A DNA stretch of 64,000 nt from Actinospineispora eucalypti (GCA_014208095.1 JACHMT010000005.1:1426001-1490000); one strand, 5' to 3'; positions 8,768-17,770 are shown, counted from the stretch's first letter. Notes: generated by a model from the sequence alone, not told the origin. Translations and numbers: made by a program.

Positions 8768-8976
8768 CCGGCGGTGCGGTGGTGACGCCGCGGGCGGCGC
8801 GCCGGTTGTTGCCGTTCCTGGGCGCCGCTTCGCCTGTCACGTTCGCCTGAGCGCCGGATGCGCGCACCGTGCGCCGATTCGGGCCCCGGAAGATGATCGA
8901 ACACGGTCGCGGCGGCGACGTTCGGGACCGGACGCGGGTCCGAGCCTGGGCGGATCGAAGCGGCCGCCGGGTGCGC

Positions 8977-9012
8977 CGGCGAAAGGTCCGATGTCCGGGG
9001 GACTTTGGTCCC
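8977..9012 (+). promoter_or_regulatory. putative tandem Dos boxes before the hibernation factor gene
   Basis: GGGACTTTGGTCCC at 8999-9012 is the best match in the window to the DosR-box core, differing from GGGACTWWAGTCCC at one central base. Exactly 22 bp upstream, CGGCGAAAGGTCCG at 8977-8990 retains the right half-site. The CDS starts 104 bases further on, leaving room for a transcribed leader. Confidence 0.7.
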
Positions 9013-9116
9013 TAGACCATGCCTACTCCTCGCGTCAGGATGGCCGGCATCGTTGCAGGTCATTGCCACTGTTCCGTCGCAGAACGGTGCTCGGACAGAT
9101 CAGAGGTGTTCGGCGC

Positions 9117-9911
9117 GTGAGTAGGGAGGGCCAACTGCCGGTGCTCGATCTTTCGGTTGTCGATGGCATCAGTGTGCGGGCGGCGGGGGAGGTGCCGGGC
9201 GGGGCGCGGGAGCAGGTGCATCGGCAGGTGGCGCGGTTCCTCGCCCGGTTGCCGGAGTGCTGGTCCGACGCGCGGATCAGGCTTACCCGGGTGAACCATC
9301 GGCGCCCGCGGTGGGCAGCGTTGGCGCAGATGAACCTGGACTTCAAGGGCCAGCAGGTGCGCGCGCAGGTCGCCGCTGGGTTCTTTGCCGAGGCGGGCCG
9401 GTTGTTGGTGGCGCGGCTGGAGGAACAGCTGGCGCGGCTGGCCGAGCCGGGAACCACGCTACCGTGGCCATCCCGGCAGCCAAGGCCCGAGCCGGTCGAG
9501 GTGCCGGTCGGGCAGCGCCGGATCGTGCGTACGAAGCGCTACCCGCTGGTGGGCTGCGGCGTGGAGCAGGCGGCGCTGCTCATGGACCTCGGTGACTACG
9601 ACTGTTACCTGTTCCGCGACAGTGAGGCGGACCAGGACGCGATGGTGTATCGGGTCGGGCCGACCGGTTACCGCCTGGCCCGGGTGGCCGGACTGGCCGC
9701 CGCGGCACCCCGCACGAGCATGCCGGTGACGGTCAACGTGCACCCGGTGCCGAGCTGTGACGCGGCGGAAGCGGCGCGGCAGCTGGGCGAGACGGAGTTG
9801 CCGTACCGGTTCTTCCGCGAGGCCGATACCGGTCGAGGCGCGGTGTTGTACCGCCGCTACGACGGCCACTGCGCACTCCTCGGCGCGACGCTTCCGGCTT
9901 CCCACGGTTAG
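9117..9911 (+). CDS. ribosome hibernation promotion factor with two C-terminal S30AE_C domains (RafH-like)
   Basis: 264 residues. The N-terminal part (about 1-110) is an S30AE/HPF-like ribosome-binding domain. It is followed by two copies of the C-terminal dimerisation fold: RTKRYPLVGCGVEQAALLM...DYDCYLFRDSEADQDAMVYR near 140-185 and VTVNVHPVPSCDAAEAARQL...LPYRFFREADTGRGAVLYRR near 203-255. Long HPF proteins stall and pair 70S ribosomes in stationary or hypoxic cells. Mycobacterial RafH is reported to be under DosR control, and the Dos-type box at 8999 suggests the same here. GTG 9117 was chosen because AGAGG lies upstream at about 9102 and no homology extends further. Confidence 0.8.
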   Translation: MSREGQLPVLDLSVVDGISVRAAGEVPGGAREQVHRQVARFLARLPECWSDARIRLTRVNHRRPRWAALAQMNLDFKGQQVRAQVAAGFFAEAGRLLVARLEEQLARLAEPGTTLPWPSRQPRPEPVEVPVGQRRIVRTKRYPLVGCGVEQAALLMDLGDYDCYLFRDSEADQDAMVYRVGPTGYRLARVAGLAAAAPRTSMPVTVNVHPVPSCDAAEAARQLGETELPYRFFREADTGRGAVLYRRYDGHCALLGATLPASHG

Positions 9912-9924
9912 AGGCGGAACAGAA

Positions 9925-10035
9925 ATGAGCAGCGGCCACTCGCTAGGAACGCCGGCGATCCGCCCGGTCAACCACATCGTGGACGAGGACGGCTGTGTGA
10001 GCATCCGCACCCACCTCGGCAACAATGCACGGTCG
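9925..10035 (+). pseudogene. pyridoxamine 5'-phosphate oxidase family remnant
   Basis: From ATG 9925 the frame reads GTPAIRPVNHIVDEDGCVSIRTHLG, the first beta-strands of a PPOX/FMN-binding split-barrel protein (family form PAIRPVNHVVD...IRTHLG). The N-terminal helix that should precede it is missing, and family resemblance ends after about 35 residues. The frame then only runs antisense over the neighbouring gene. It is a fragment truncated at both ends. PPOX proteins are common in dormancy regulons, and an intact one is at 14996-15424. Confidence 0.6.
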
Positions 10036-10089
10036 CTGTTGGTGGACGGGGCAACCCCGACGACCACCGCGCCCGGCGGAGCGTTCACC

Positions 10090-11586
10090 TCATGGCCTTC
10101 CCCGGCGATCGCTGGCCTCGGTTGCCTCGCGCCAGGCTTCGTGGGCTTGGGCCAGCGCGTCCTCGGGGCCGCGGGTGGTCGGGATGGTGGTGGCTTGCGG
10201 CCAAGGGGCGAAGTCCAGCGCCATCTCGGTGGCCACCGCGAGGGTGGCGTCGGAGGCGCCCCTGGGTCGGTGCAGGATTCGTTCGGCGGTGACCGAGCGG
10301 GGTGCGTCGCAGCGCAGCTCGAGCAGTTGCGCGTGGGTGCGTTCGGCGAGGTCGGTGGCCCAGGCGCGGTGCTCGGCGTTGTGCCAGGAGGCGTCGATCA
10401 CCACGTGTTCGCCGAGTTCGAGTGCCTTCTCGGCGCGGCGCAGCAGTTCGCTGTAGACGTGGTCGGTAGTGGCGGTGGTGTAGAGGCCGTGCTGGTACGG
10501 GGCGGTGGCCGGGTGGTCCGGATCCATGCCGGCCAATTCTTTGCGGAGCCGGTCGCTGGACAGCAGGACAGTGCCGTAATGGTCCGCGAGCGCGCCCGCG
10601 AGGGTGGACTTGCCAGTGCCGGGCAGCCCGCCGATCAGGGCGAGCCGGACCGCGCCTCGCTCGAGGTGCTCGGTGCACAGCTGGGCGTGTGGTTCGACCA
10701 GCTCGGCGGCCTCGTGGTCGCCCTGGTCGGCTTTGAGGCAGTTGACCAGGGTGCGGACGCAGGCGCGGTAGGCCACGTAGTGGTGGCGCAGCGAGGCGGG
10801 CGCGGGGTCGGCGGCGAACTCGGCATAGTCGGCGAGGAATTGGCTGGCCAGTTCCGGGCGGCCGAGCCGTTCGAGGTCCATAGCGAGGAACGCGGCGTCG
10901 TCGAGCGCGTCGACGTAGCGCAGCGCGTCGTCGAACTCCAGGCAGTCCAGCGCGCGGGGACCGTCGGGCAGGCAGAAGATGTCATCGGCCAGCAGGTCGG
11001 CGTGACCGTCGACCGCACGACCGGCCGCGCATCGCGAGTCGAAGAGCTCGGTGCGCCCGGCGGTGAACTTCAGCGCGAGCCGAGCGGTCCGCTCGGCCTG
11101 GTGCGGGTCGAGCCGGGTGCCGCGGAAGCGGTGGAGACGATCGAACAGGTCCGCCCAGCGTTTCGAGGCTGCCTCGGCGGTGCATGCGGCCGAGATGGCC
11201 GGTCCCCGTTCGGCTTTCGCGTGGAACACCGCGAGCTGGCGGGCCAGGGCGCGCAGCGAATCGGCGACCGGGGCGCCCGCCGTGACCAGGGTCGACAGCC
11301 GGCGGTCCTCGGGCATGCGGCGCATGACCACGAGATGGTCGGCCGGTCCGCCGTCGGCCGGGTCGGTGACGTCGCTGACCCCGAGATAGACATCCGGGGC
11401 GAGGCGGCGGTTGAGCTCGACCTCGCGGCGGCAGGCGGCCAACCGCGCCGCGCGACTGGTGAAGTCCAGAAAGCCCATGCGCACCGGCTTTTTGAGTTTG
11501 TAGGCCCGGTCGCCGACCAGGAACACCACCGCGACGTGCGTCTCGTGACAGCTCGCGAAGGTCTCGGGCGGCTGGTTCGAACGCAT
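10090..11586 (-). CDS. aminoglycoside-phosphotransferase-like / AAA kinase fusion, Rv2004c-type dormancy protein
   Basis: 498 residues, the same length as M. tuberculosis Rv2004c, a DosR-regulon member. The N-terminal two thirds is a kinase-like fold (AYKLKKPVRMGFLDF; VDGHADLLADDIFCLPDGPRALDCLEFDD as catalytic/metal segment). The C-terminal third is a gluconate-kinase-like P-loop domain with GGLPGTGKST near residue 337 and HVVIDASWHN as Walker B region. The substrate of either domain is unknown. ATG 11586 was chosen: the open frame continues upstream to 11775 but without homology, and two Dos-type boxes at 11657-11692 would otherwise lie inside it. The gene is divergent from devR. Confidence 0.8.
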   Translation of the reverse strand: MRSNQPPETFASCHETHVAVVFLVGDRAYKLKKPVRMGFLDFTSRAARLAACRREVELNRRLAPDVYLGVSDVTDPADGGPADHLVVMRRMPEDRRLSTLVTAGAPVADSLRALARQLAVFHAKAERGPAISAACTAEAASKRWADLFDRLHRFRGTRLDPHQAERTARLALKFTAGRTELFDSRCAAGRAVDGHADLLADDIFCLPDGPRALDCLEFDDALRYVDALDDAAFLAMDLERLGRPELASQFLADYAEFAADPAPASLRHHYVAYRACVRTLVNCLKADQGDHEAAELVEPHAQLCTEHLERGAVRLALIGGLPGTGKSTLAGALADHYGTVLLSSDRLRKELAGMDPDHPATAPYQHGLYTTATTDHVYSELLRRAEKALELGEHVVIDASWHNAEHRAWATDLAERTHAQLLELRCDAPRSVTAERILHRPRGASDATLAVATEMALDFAPWPQATTIPTTRGPEDALAQAHEAWREATEASDRRGRP

Positions 11587-11656
11587 CGTGTGACTCCGAT
11601 CCGATCGGGTGGAACAGGCTGTGATCAGTGCACCGCGAACCACCCGGCCGACACAG

Positions 11657-11692
11657 GGGTCGCTGGTCCCCAAGTTCCGGGGCGCATGGCCA
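11657..11692 (-). promoter_or_regulatory. putative tandem Dos boxes for the Rv2004c-type gene
   Basis: GGGTCGCTGGTCCC at 11657-11670 and GGGGCGCATGGCCA at 11679-11692 are exactly 22 bp apart. The nearer box is 70 bases from the start at 11586. Both keep GGG-N-C and G-N-CC half-sites. They lie in the divergent region between this gene and devR. Confidence 0.6.
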
Positions 11693-11787
11693 TGAGGCGC
11701 TGCCCCACTCGGGCCGAACTGGTGACCTTGGTCCCGATCCGCGGCATCATTTGGCCACAGGAGCGGGGTCTGCACGGCGCCTAACCT

Positions 11788-11801
11788 GGGCCGTAGGTCC
11801 C
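11788..11801 (+). promoter_or_regulatory. putative Dos box before devR
   Basis: GGGCCGTAGGTCCC matches GGG-N-C-N4-G-N-CCC in full except one spacer base and ends 36 bases before the devR ATG. Autoregulation of devR by DevR is known in mycobacteria; here it is inferred from position. Confidence 0.6.
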
Positions 11802-11837
11802 AGCCGCCGGCTGGGCGCGGGTCGAAGGAGCGCGGGG

Positions 11838-12482
11838 ATGTTGAAGGTCTTCCTGGTCGACGATCACGAGGTGGTGCGCCGCGGCGTGGCCGACCTGATC
11901 GATGCGGAGGAGGACCTGTCCGTGATCGGGGAGGCGTCGTCGGTGTCGGAGGCTTTGGCGCGGATACCCGCCCTGCGCCCGGACGTGGTGGTGCTCGATG
12001 TGCGGCTGCCCGACGGGAACGGGGTGGAGCTGTGCCGGGAGCTGCGCTCGCGGCTGCCGGAGCTGAACTGCCTGATGCTCACTTCGTTCACCGATGAGCA
12101 GGCGATGATGGACGCCATCCTGGCGGGCGCCGGCGGCTACGTCATCAAGGACATCAAAGGCTTGGAGCTGATCTCGGCGGTACGTACCGTCGGCACCGGG
12201 CGATCGCTGCTGGACAACCGCGCCGCCGCCGCGTTGATGACCAGGCTGCGGGAGAGCGTCGAGGAGCCGGGTCCGCTGGCCGGGCTGACCGAGCGTGAAC
12301 GGACCTTGCTGGAGCTGATCGGCGAAGGGCTGACCAACCGGCAGATCGCCGAGCGCATGTACCTGGCGGAGAAGACCGTCAAGAACTACGTGTCCCGGCT
12401 GCTGAGCAAGCTTGGCATGGAGCGCCGTACCCAGGTCGCGGTGCTGGCCACGGAGCTGCGGGACCAGCGGCGCCAGCCGTGA
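11838..12482 (+). CDS. devR: dormancy response regulator DevR/DosR (NarL/LuxR family)
   Basis: 214 residues with a receiver domain and a C-terminal LuxR-type helix-turn-helix. Every key position of M. tuberculosis DosR is conserved at the same number: acidic pocket D8/D9, phosphoacceptor D54 in VVLDVRLPDGNG, T82, K104 in GYVIKDIKG, DNA-contact K179, K182 and N183 in AEKTVKNYVSRLL, and T198/T205, the known phosphothreonines. The protein binds Dos boxes to turn on the hypoxia/NO regulon. GAAGGAG lies seven bases before ATG 11838. No histidine kinase gene (devS/dosT) occurs anywhere in the window, so the cognate sensor must lie elsewhere. Confidence 0.93.
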   Translation: MLKVFLVDDHEVVRRGVADLIDAEEDLSVIGEASSVSEALARIPALRPDVVVLDVRLPDGNGVELCRELRSRLPELNCLMLTSFTDEQAMMDAILAGAGGYVIKDIKGLELISAVRTVGTGRSLLDNRAAAALMTRLRESVEEPGPLAGLTERERTLLELIGEGLTNRQIAERMYLAEKTVKNYVSRLLSKLGMERRTQVAVLATELRDQRRQP

Positions 12483-12788
12483 CGTCGCGGCGTGAGCCCG
12501 GCGAGGTGGTCAGCTCACCGGCTCCACGCCGGTGACGTCGACGACCTCCTCCAACGGGCGCCGAGGCGTCCGTGTTCGTGTCCACCCCGACTCCCTTCCA
12601 ATGGTCCGGGTCCGAGCATCTCGAGCCGCTCGGCGCGTGCGCAGGGCCATACGCAGCCGATTCCCGGTCATAAGGTCCCCACTTCGGGTACCGCGATGCC
12701 CGGGTTCCGAGGCCCTTGGACCCTGGACCGGCCCCCCGCGAACCGGCAGCGTGTCGTCTCCCGGACCCGGCGAAAGAGGAGGCCTACG
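12483..12788 (+). promoter_or_regulatory. 305-base gap between devR and a CBS gene, with a possible Dos box
   Basis: AGGCCCTTGGACCC at 12710-12723 resembles the Dos-box core (10 of 14 positions against GGGACTTTGGTCCC) and lies 65 bases before the CBS-protein start. I see no convincing gene here. On the minus strand 12510-12570 reads TPRRPLEEVVDVTGVEPVS before a stop, which could be the tail of a lost gene. Confidence 0.35.
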
Positions 12789-13226
12789 GTGAAGGCACGT
12801 GACGTGATGAGCAGCCCGGTGATCACGGTCCGCTCCGACACCCCGGTGCCCGCCGCCGCGGCGCTGCTGGTGTCGCACGGATTCACGGCGGCACCGGTGG
12901 TGGACCGGCACGGCGAGCTCGTCGGCATCGTGACCGAGGCCGACCTGGTACGCGGCCGGGTCACACCGGAAGGCTGGCCCGCCGCGTACGGCGCGGAGGC
13001 ATCGGTGGCGACGGCGATGACGCTCGCGCCGATCTGCTTCCGCCCGGAGGACGACGTGGCCGCCGTGGTCGAGCTCATGCTCGACCTCGGGGTCAGGTCG
13101 GTGCCGATCGTCGACGACGGTCGCCTGGTCGGCATCGTGAGCCGTCGCGACGTGCTGCGCACGGTGGCCCGCCGGGGGCTCGACCCCGAGGCCTGGCGGC
13201 CCGGGTCGGGTCGGGCGGTGACCTGA
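12789..13226 (+). CDS. CBS-domain-pair protein
   Basis: 145 residues, two CBS motifs forming one Bateman module: VMSSPVITVRSDTPV...GIVTEADLV and AMTLAPICFRPEDDV...GIVSRRDVL. Such stand-alone pairs bind adenine nucleotides; M. tuberculosis Hrp1 (Rv2626c) is a DosR-induced example. The start is GTG 12789 with AGAGGAGG nine bases upstream. It sits 306 bases after devR in the same direction. Confidence 0.85.
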   Translation: MKARDVMSSPVITVRSDTPVPAAAALLVSHGFTAAPVVDRHGELVGIVTEADLVRGRVTPEGWPAAYGAEASVATAMTLAPICFRPEDDVAAVVELMLDLGVRSVPIVDDGRLVGIVSRRDVLRTVARRGLDPEAWRPGSGRAVT

Positions 13227-13288
13227 CTCGGCGCGTGCGAGCGGCCCGCCTCCCAGCATCGCCCTCCCGGCTGGGTCGAGCTCTGGGC

Positions 13289-14157
13289 TCAGCTGGCGTC
13301 GAGCCGGTGGTCGCGGGCGTAGGCGTCGAGGACCTCCCGGGCGCGGCCGCCGTTGGGCAGTTGGAAACGCTCGGCGATGCTTGCCGCGAAGTCGTCGATG
13401 GCCCGCAGCAGCAGCTCGCCGTGGAAGCGCACCTCCGGCGACACGCACTGCTCGCGCGCCTCTTCGGCCAGGGTAAGTAGGCGCCCGATGGCCCCCGCCA
13501 GCGCGAACCGGTGGTCGTCGTCGCGGAAGTAGTAGGTGACCGGGAAGGTGACCAGGTCCCGCTCGCTGGCGATCAGCCGCGAGGTGAGGTCGGCGTAGAC
13601 GGCGGCGGGCAGCGGCGACGGGTGCTCGCCCCGGGCCGCCTCCAGCAGGCGGATCTCGTAGGCGAGCGCCCGTCGCCGCGACAGCACCGGAAATATCGAC
13701 AGCAGCCAGGAGACGCTGGCGGTGAGCAGCCCGAGCCCGAGCAGCGACTGCAGCGGCGCGAGCACCCGCAGCCAGCCGGCGGCCGGCGCGATGTCGCCGT
13801 AGCCGAGCGTCGCCAGCGTCACCAGCGAGAAGTACAGGGAGTCGATGAACCCGCCGGCCCGATCGCCCGGGGTCGCGTGGGTGAAGTCGCCGGGCATCCA
13901 CGGCCAGTAAACCAACGCCCACCCAACGCCGAGCAGCAAGGCCCAGTCGGTCACCACGACGAGGAACGACACCGGCCCGGCGAGCGTCAGCAGACCCGGC
14001 GGGGGCAGCCGGCGGCAGAACGACCAGATCCCCCGGATCAACACCCGGCTGAGTGCCGGGCGCTCCGCGTGGAAGAACAGGGTGACGAACACGTCGATGA
14101 CGGCGAGCAGGATGAGCGCGGCTCCCGCCGGCACAGCGAGGACGGCGCCGGGATCGG

Positions 14158-14161
<4 letters not shown>
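13289..14161 (-). CDS. two-transmembrane potassium channel
   Basis: 290 residues. There is an N-terminal helix (ALILLAVIDVFVTLFF), a second hydrophobic segment (VSFLVVVTDWALLLGVGWALVYW), a pore loop with the K+ selectivity filter TLATLGYGDI near residue 118 and a following helix (LLGLGLLTASVSWLLSIF). The C-terminal 130 residues are soluble and helical, without an RCK motif that I recognise. It should pass K+ down its gradient. It starts with GTG overlapping the stop of the ABC ATPase gene upstream (GTGA), so the two are translationally coupled. Confidence 0.85.
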
Positions 14162-14880
<719 letters not shown>

Positions 14881-14995
14881 GATGTCGCTCCTCGCGGTGG
14901 CTTGTGGCTTGCGTTCACGATCTCGGCTCCCCGGCCGGGCGGGCAGGGTCGATGGCCGGAACCGGTGGGGACTTCCGACACCAGTCGGGCCGGGG

Positions 14996-15424
14996 CTACC
15001 GGGCCGGGCCGCTGATCCGCCGGCCGCTGATGCCCGACCCGTCGAGGCGGCCCACCCGCGACCTGCGGCCCGGCGCCCAGGGCGTACACATCGGCAGACG
15101 CCCGTCGGGTTGCTCGGCCAGCCAGCGCAGCCGTCCGGTGACCAGCACGCTCCAGCCGGTCCGCTGCCATGCGTCGTAGCTGTCGACCTCGAACGCGACG
15201 GGGGCGTCGGGCGCGATGTCCGCCGCCGCGCCCACCCTGTCGCCGCGCAGCCAGATGCGCGGCCCGTCGGCGGTGAAGTTCATCGGGTACGCCCGGGGCT
15301 CGCCGTCGTGCACGAAGACCAGGCGACCGACCGGGACCGTGGGAAGCAGCCGGATGCACTCGGCCCGGCTGAGCACGTCGGGGCGGCCGCGTGCATCGAA
15401 TGGGAGCGGTATCCGCGGGTTCAT
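14996..15424 (-). CDS. pyridoxamine 5'-phosphate oxidase family protein
   Basis: 142 residues with the split-barrel flavin/F420-binding fold: LSRAECIRLLPTVPVGRLVFVHDGEPRAYPMNFTADG, then VAFEVDSYDAWQRTGWSVLVTGRLRWL. Family members reduce or bind flavin-type cofactors; the substrate is unknown. PPOX proteins are frequent in actinobacterial dormancy regulons. The C-terminal 35 residues after LAEQPDG are Arg/Gly-rich and unlike the family, so the 3' end may be altered. Confidence 0.75.
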   Translation of the reverse strand: MNPRIPLPFDARGRPDVLSRAECIRLLPTVPVGRLVFVHDGEPRAYPMNFTADGPRIWLRGDRVGAAADIAPDAPVAFEVDSYDAWQRTGWSVLVTGRLRWLAEQPDGRLPMCTPWAPGRRSRVGRLDGSGISGRRISGPAR

Positions 15425-15441
15425 GGCGTGGTCCTGAGGTG

Positions 15442-15467
15442 CCGGGCCGGCGAGACCGCCGGCCCGG
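15442..15467. terminator. GC-rich hairpin between the Hsp20 tail and the PPOX gene
   Basis: CCGGGCCGGCG and CGCCGGCCCGG form a perfect 11-bp stem with a 4-base loop. It lies just downstream of the Hsp20 remnant on the minus strand and just upstream of the PPOX start, so it probably marks the end of the former hsp20 transcript. Confidence 0.5.
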
Positions 15468-15485
15468 CGACCTCGGGCGAACCAG

Positions 15486-15575
15486 CTATTCCTTGTTGAT
15501 CGTGATCTGCTTGGGTTCGGCCTGGGCCTTCGGCTCGGGCAGCGGGATCCGGATCTCGACCGTGCTCCCGATTGG
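15486..15575 (-). pseudogene. Hsp20/alpha-crystallin small heat-shock protein, C-terminal tail only
   Basis: The minus strand encodes VEIRIPLPEPKAQAEP followed by KQITINKE and a stop, the beta-strand and I-x-I tail that ends Hsp20 proteins (the I-T-I motif docks into neighbouring alpha-crystallin domains). There is no start codon in frame and no alpha-crystallin core. Twelve bases upstream lies a Dos-type box (15588-15601). So a hypoxia-induced hsp20, comparable to M. tuberculosis hspX/acr, appears to have lost almost its whole body, keeping promoter and tail. Confidence 0.65.
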
Positions 15576-15587
15576 CCAGACAGGGGA

Positions 15588-15601
15588 GGGACTTCGGGCC
15601 C
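15588..15601 (-). promoter_or_regulatory. putative Dos box of the deleted hsp20
   Basis: GGGACTTCGGGCCC keeps both half-sites GGGAC and G-N-CCC. It sits directly upstream of the Hsp20 tail and just past the 3' end of the carbamate kinase gene, so it now drives nothing recognisable except possibly the PPOX gene at 14996-15424. Confidence 0.55.
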
Positions 15602-15631
15602 GACTCGGCTGGCCGAAGGGTTGTCGGTGGG

Positions 15632-16534
15632 TCAACCGGTGACAGAGGTCCCGGCCGTCTGGGCGAGCAGTGCCTCGGCGTCCACCAGGCGCCCGATCGC
15701 GGCCAACCGCCCGCCGGATTCGACGAACCGGCAGGCCGCCTCGACCTTGGGACCCATCGAGCCGGCCGGGAAGGATGCGGAGCGCAGCTCCCGGGCGGAG
15801 ATCCGGCGGATCGGTGCCGCACCGGCGGTGCCGAACCCCGTGTAGACGGCGTCCACGTCGGTGAGCAGCAGCAGGACCTCCGCGCCGAGGGCGTGCGCGA
15901 GCAGCGCGGCGGTGAGGTCCTTGTCCACCACGGCCTCGACGCCGTGCAGCCGGCCGACGCGGTCGTGGGTGACCGGGATGCCGCCCCCGCCGGCGCACAC
16001 CACGGTGGTGCCGCGGTCGGCGAGCAGTTCGATGAGCGGGAACTCGATGAGCTCGACCGGCTCTGGCGATGGCACCACCCGGCGCCACGCGGCCCCGTCC
16101 CGGCGGACCCGCCAGCCCCGTTCGGCGGCCAGCCGCTCGGCGGTGGGTTCGTCGTAGACCGGACCGACGAACTTGGTGGGATGGTCGAAGGCCGGGTCGT
16201 CGGCGGCTACCACTGTGCGGCAGATCAGGCAGGCTGCCTCGACCGCCGCCGCGTTCTGCAGCGCGGTGACCAGCCAGTATCCGATCATTCCCTGGGTCTG
16301 TGCGCCCAGGGTGTCGAAGGGAAACGGCCGGCGCAGGGCCGGGTCGCGTTCGCTCTCCAGCGCGAGCAGCCCGACCTGAGGGCCGTTGCCGTGGGTGATC
16401 ACCAGGTCGTGGGCGAGGGCCAGCGGGGCGAGCGCCTCGGCGGCGCGGCGCACGTGCCGTTCCTGGACGTCCGCCTCGGGTGGCTCGCCGCGTTCGAGCA
16501 GTGCGTTGCCGCCGAGCGCGGCTACGATTCTCAT
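15632..16534 (-). CDS. arcC: carbamate kinase
   Basis: 300 residues. It begins MRIVAALGGNALL, the amino-acid-kinase phosphate loop, then has THGNGPQVGLLALE near residue 50, IVEAVVDKD-type segment VEAVVDKDLTAALLA near 215 and VLLLLTDVDAVY near 240, all as in carbamate kinases. It converts carbamoyl phosphate plus ADP to ATP, CO2 and ammonia, the ATP-yielding step of the arginine deiminase pathway. Its start overlaps the arcA stop by four bases (ATGA). Confidence 0.93.
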   Translation of the reverse strand: MRIVAALGGNALLERGEPPEADVQERHVRRAAEALAPLALAHDLVITHGNGPQVGLLALESERDPALRRPFPFDTLGAQTQGMIGYWLVTALQNAAAVEAACLICRTVVAADDPAFDHPTKFVGPVYDEPTAERLAAERGWRVRRDGAAWRRVVPSPEPVELIEFPLIELLADRGTTVVCAGGGGIPVTHDRVGRLHGVEAVVDKDLTAALLAHALGAEVLLLLTDVDAVYTGFGTAGAAPIRRISARELRSASFPAGSMGPKVEAACRFVESGGRLAAIGRLVDAEALLAQTAGTSVTG

Positions 16535-17751
16535 GCCGGGTCGCGCTCGATGGGGCAGGTCATGCAGCGGGGACCGCCCCGGCCTCGGCCGAGCTCCCCG
16601 CCGGGCACGGTGATGACTTCGATGCCGTGTTTGCGCAGCATGGTGTTGCTGGCCACGTTGCGGTCGTAGCCGACGACCACACCGGGCGCAACGGCGAGAT
16701 AGTTACTGCCGTCGTCCCACTGCTCCCGTTCCGCGGCCCGGACGTCCTCGTCGGTGCGCAGCACGGTGACCCGATCGACCCGCAGCGCCGCCGCCAGCGC
16801 GTCCCAGAAGTCGGCGTTGGGCCGTACCGCCAGCTCCCCGGGCCGCTGGGACGGGGTGAGGCTCCACGAGCGGGGCCGCGCGTCGAAGTAGGGGTAGAGC
16901 ACGAAGGTGTCGGTGTCGAGCATGGTCATCACGGTGTCCAGGTGCATCATCGCGTGCGAGCGGGGCAGCTCGACCGCGATCACCAGCCGCGCCTGGCCGG
17001 CGTCGAACAGGGCACCGGCGAGCAGTTCCACCGCCATCGGTGTGGTGCGCTCACCCATCCCGATCAGCACCGCCCCGTCGCCGAGCACGTGCACGTCGCC
17101 GCCCTCGACGGTGGCCGGCAGGTGGATGCGGTCGTCGTCGCCGTAGTAGGTGGTGAACTCGGCCTCGGCGAACAGCGGGTGGTGGTGGTAGATGGCGCGC
17201 ATGTGCAGGGTTTCGCGCCGGCGGGCGGGTTTGGCCATCGGGTTGATCGACACCCCCTGGTAGAGCCAGCAGGAGTTGTCGCGGGGGAACAGGTGGTTGG
17301 GCAAGGGTGGCAGCAGGAAGTCGTCGGCGCGCAGCATGTCCCATTTGAGGCTGCTGGCGCGCAGCGGCTTCAGGTCAGCCTTCAACACCCCGCCCACCAG
17401 GCAGGTCGCGAGCTCCTGGCCGTCCAGATCGTCGAACAACGCCCGCAGCGGCCGCACCAGAGCGGGGCCGACGAGCTCGGGCGTGCACACCCGGTCCAAC
17501 ACGAACGCGCGGCCCGCGTCGGTGTGGAGCGTCTCGGCCAGCAGTTGGCCGAAGTAGTGCACGCGCACGTCGTGTTCGCGCAGGGTCTCGGCGAACACGT
17601 CGTGCTCCTCCTTCGCTTTCTTGGCCCACATGACGTCGTCGAACAGCAGCTCGCCGATGTTGCGCGGGGTCAACCGGCTCAGTTCCAGGCCGGGCCGGTG
17701 CACGATCACCTGCCGCAGCCGCCCCACCTCCGAGCGCACGCCGAGGTTCAT
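16531..17751 (-). CDS. arcA: arginine deiminase
   Basis: 406 residues, full length for ArcA. Seen: N-terminal LRQVIVHRPGLELSRLTPRN, substrate-site VEGGDVHVLGDG near 221, HLDTVMTMLD near 273 and the C-terminal nucleophile region RGRGGPRCMTCP with the catalytic Cys. It hydrolyses arginine to citrulline and ammonia. A separate ornithine carbamoyltransferase gene is not in this cluster, so the middle step must use a gene elsewhere, such as the biosynthetic argF. It forms an operon with arcC (overlap) and the permease 19 bases upstream. Confidence 0.93.
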   Translation of the reverse strand: MNLGVRSEVGRLRQVIVHRPGLELSRLTPRNIGELLFDDVMWAKKAKEEHDVFAETLREHDVRVHYFGQLLAETLHTDAGRAFVLDRVCTPELVGPALVRPLRALFDDLDGQELATCLVGGVLKADLKPLRASSLKWDMLRADDFLLPPLPNHLFPRDNSCWLYQGVSINPMAKPARRRETLHMRAIYHHHPLFAEAEFTTYYGDDDRIHLPATVEGGDVHVLGDGAVLIGMGERTTPMAVELLAGALFDAGQARLVIAVELPRSHAMMHLDTVMTMLDTDTFVLYPYFDARPRSWSLTPSQRPGELAVRPNADFWDALAAALRVDRVTVLRTDEDVRAAEREQWDDGSNYLAVAPGVVVGYDRNVASNTMLRKHGIEVITVPGGELGRGRGGPRCMTCPIERDPA

Positions 17752-17770
17752 CGAAAGTCTCCTTCGCCGG

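Noticed and set aside
10085..11784. Long plus-strand open frame over the Rv2004c-type gene
   Set aside because: It is antisense to a well-supported 498-residue gene. Only its first part (9925-10035) shows a real PPOX fragment; the rest is a high-G+C shadow.
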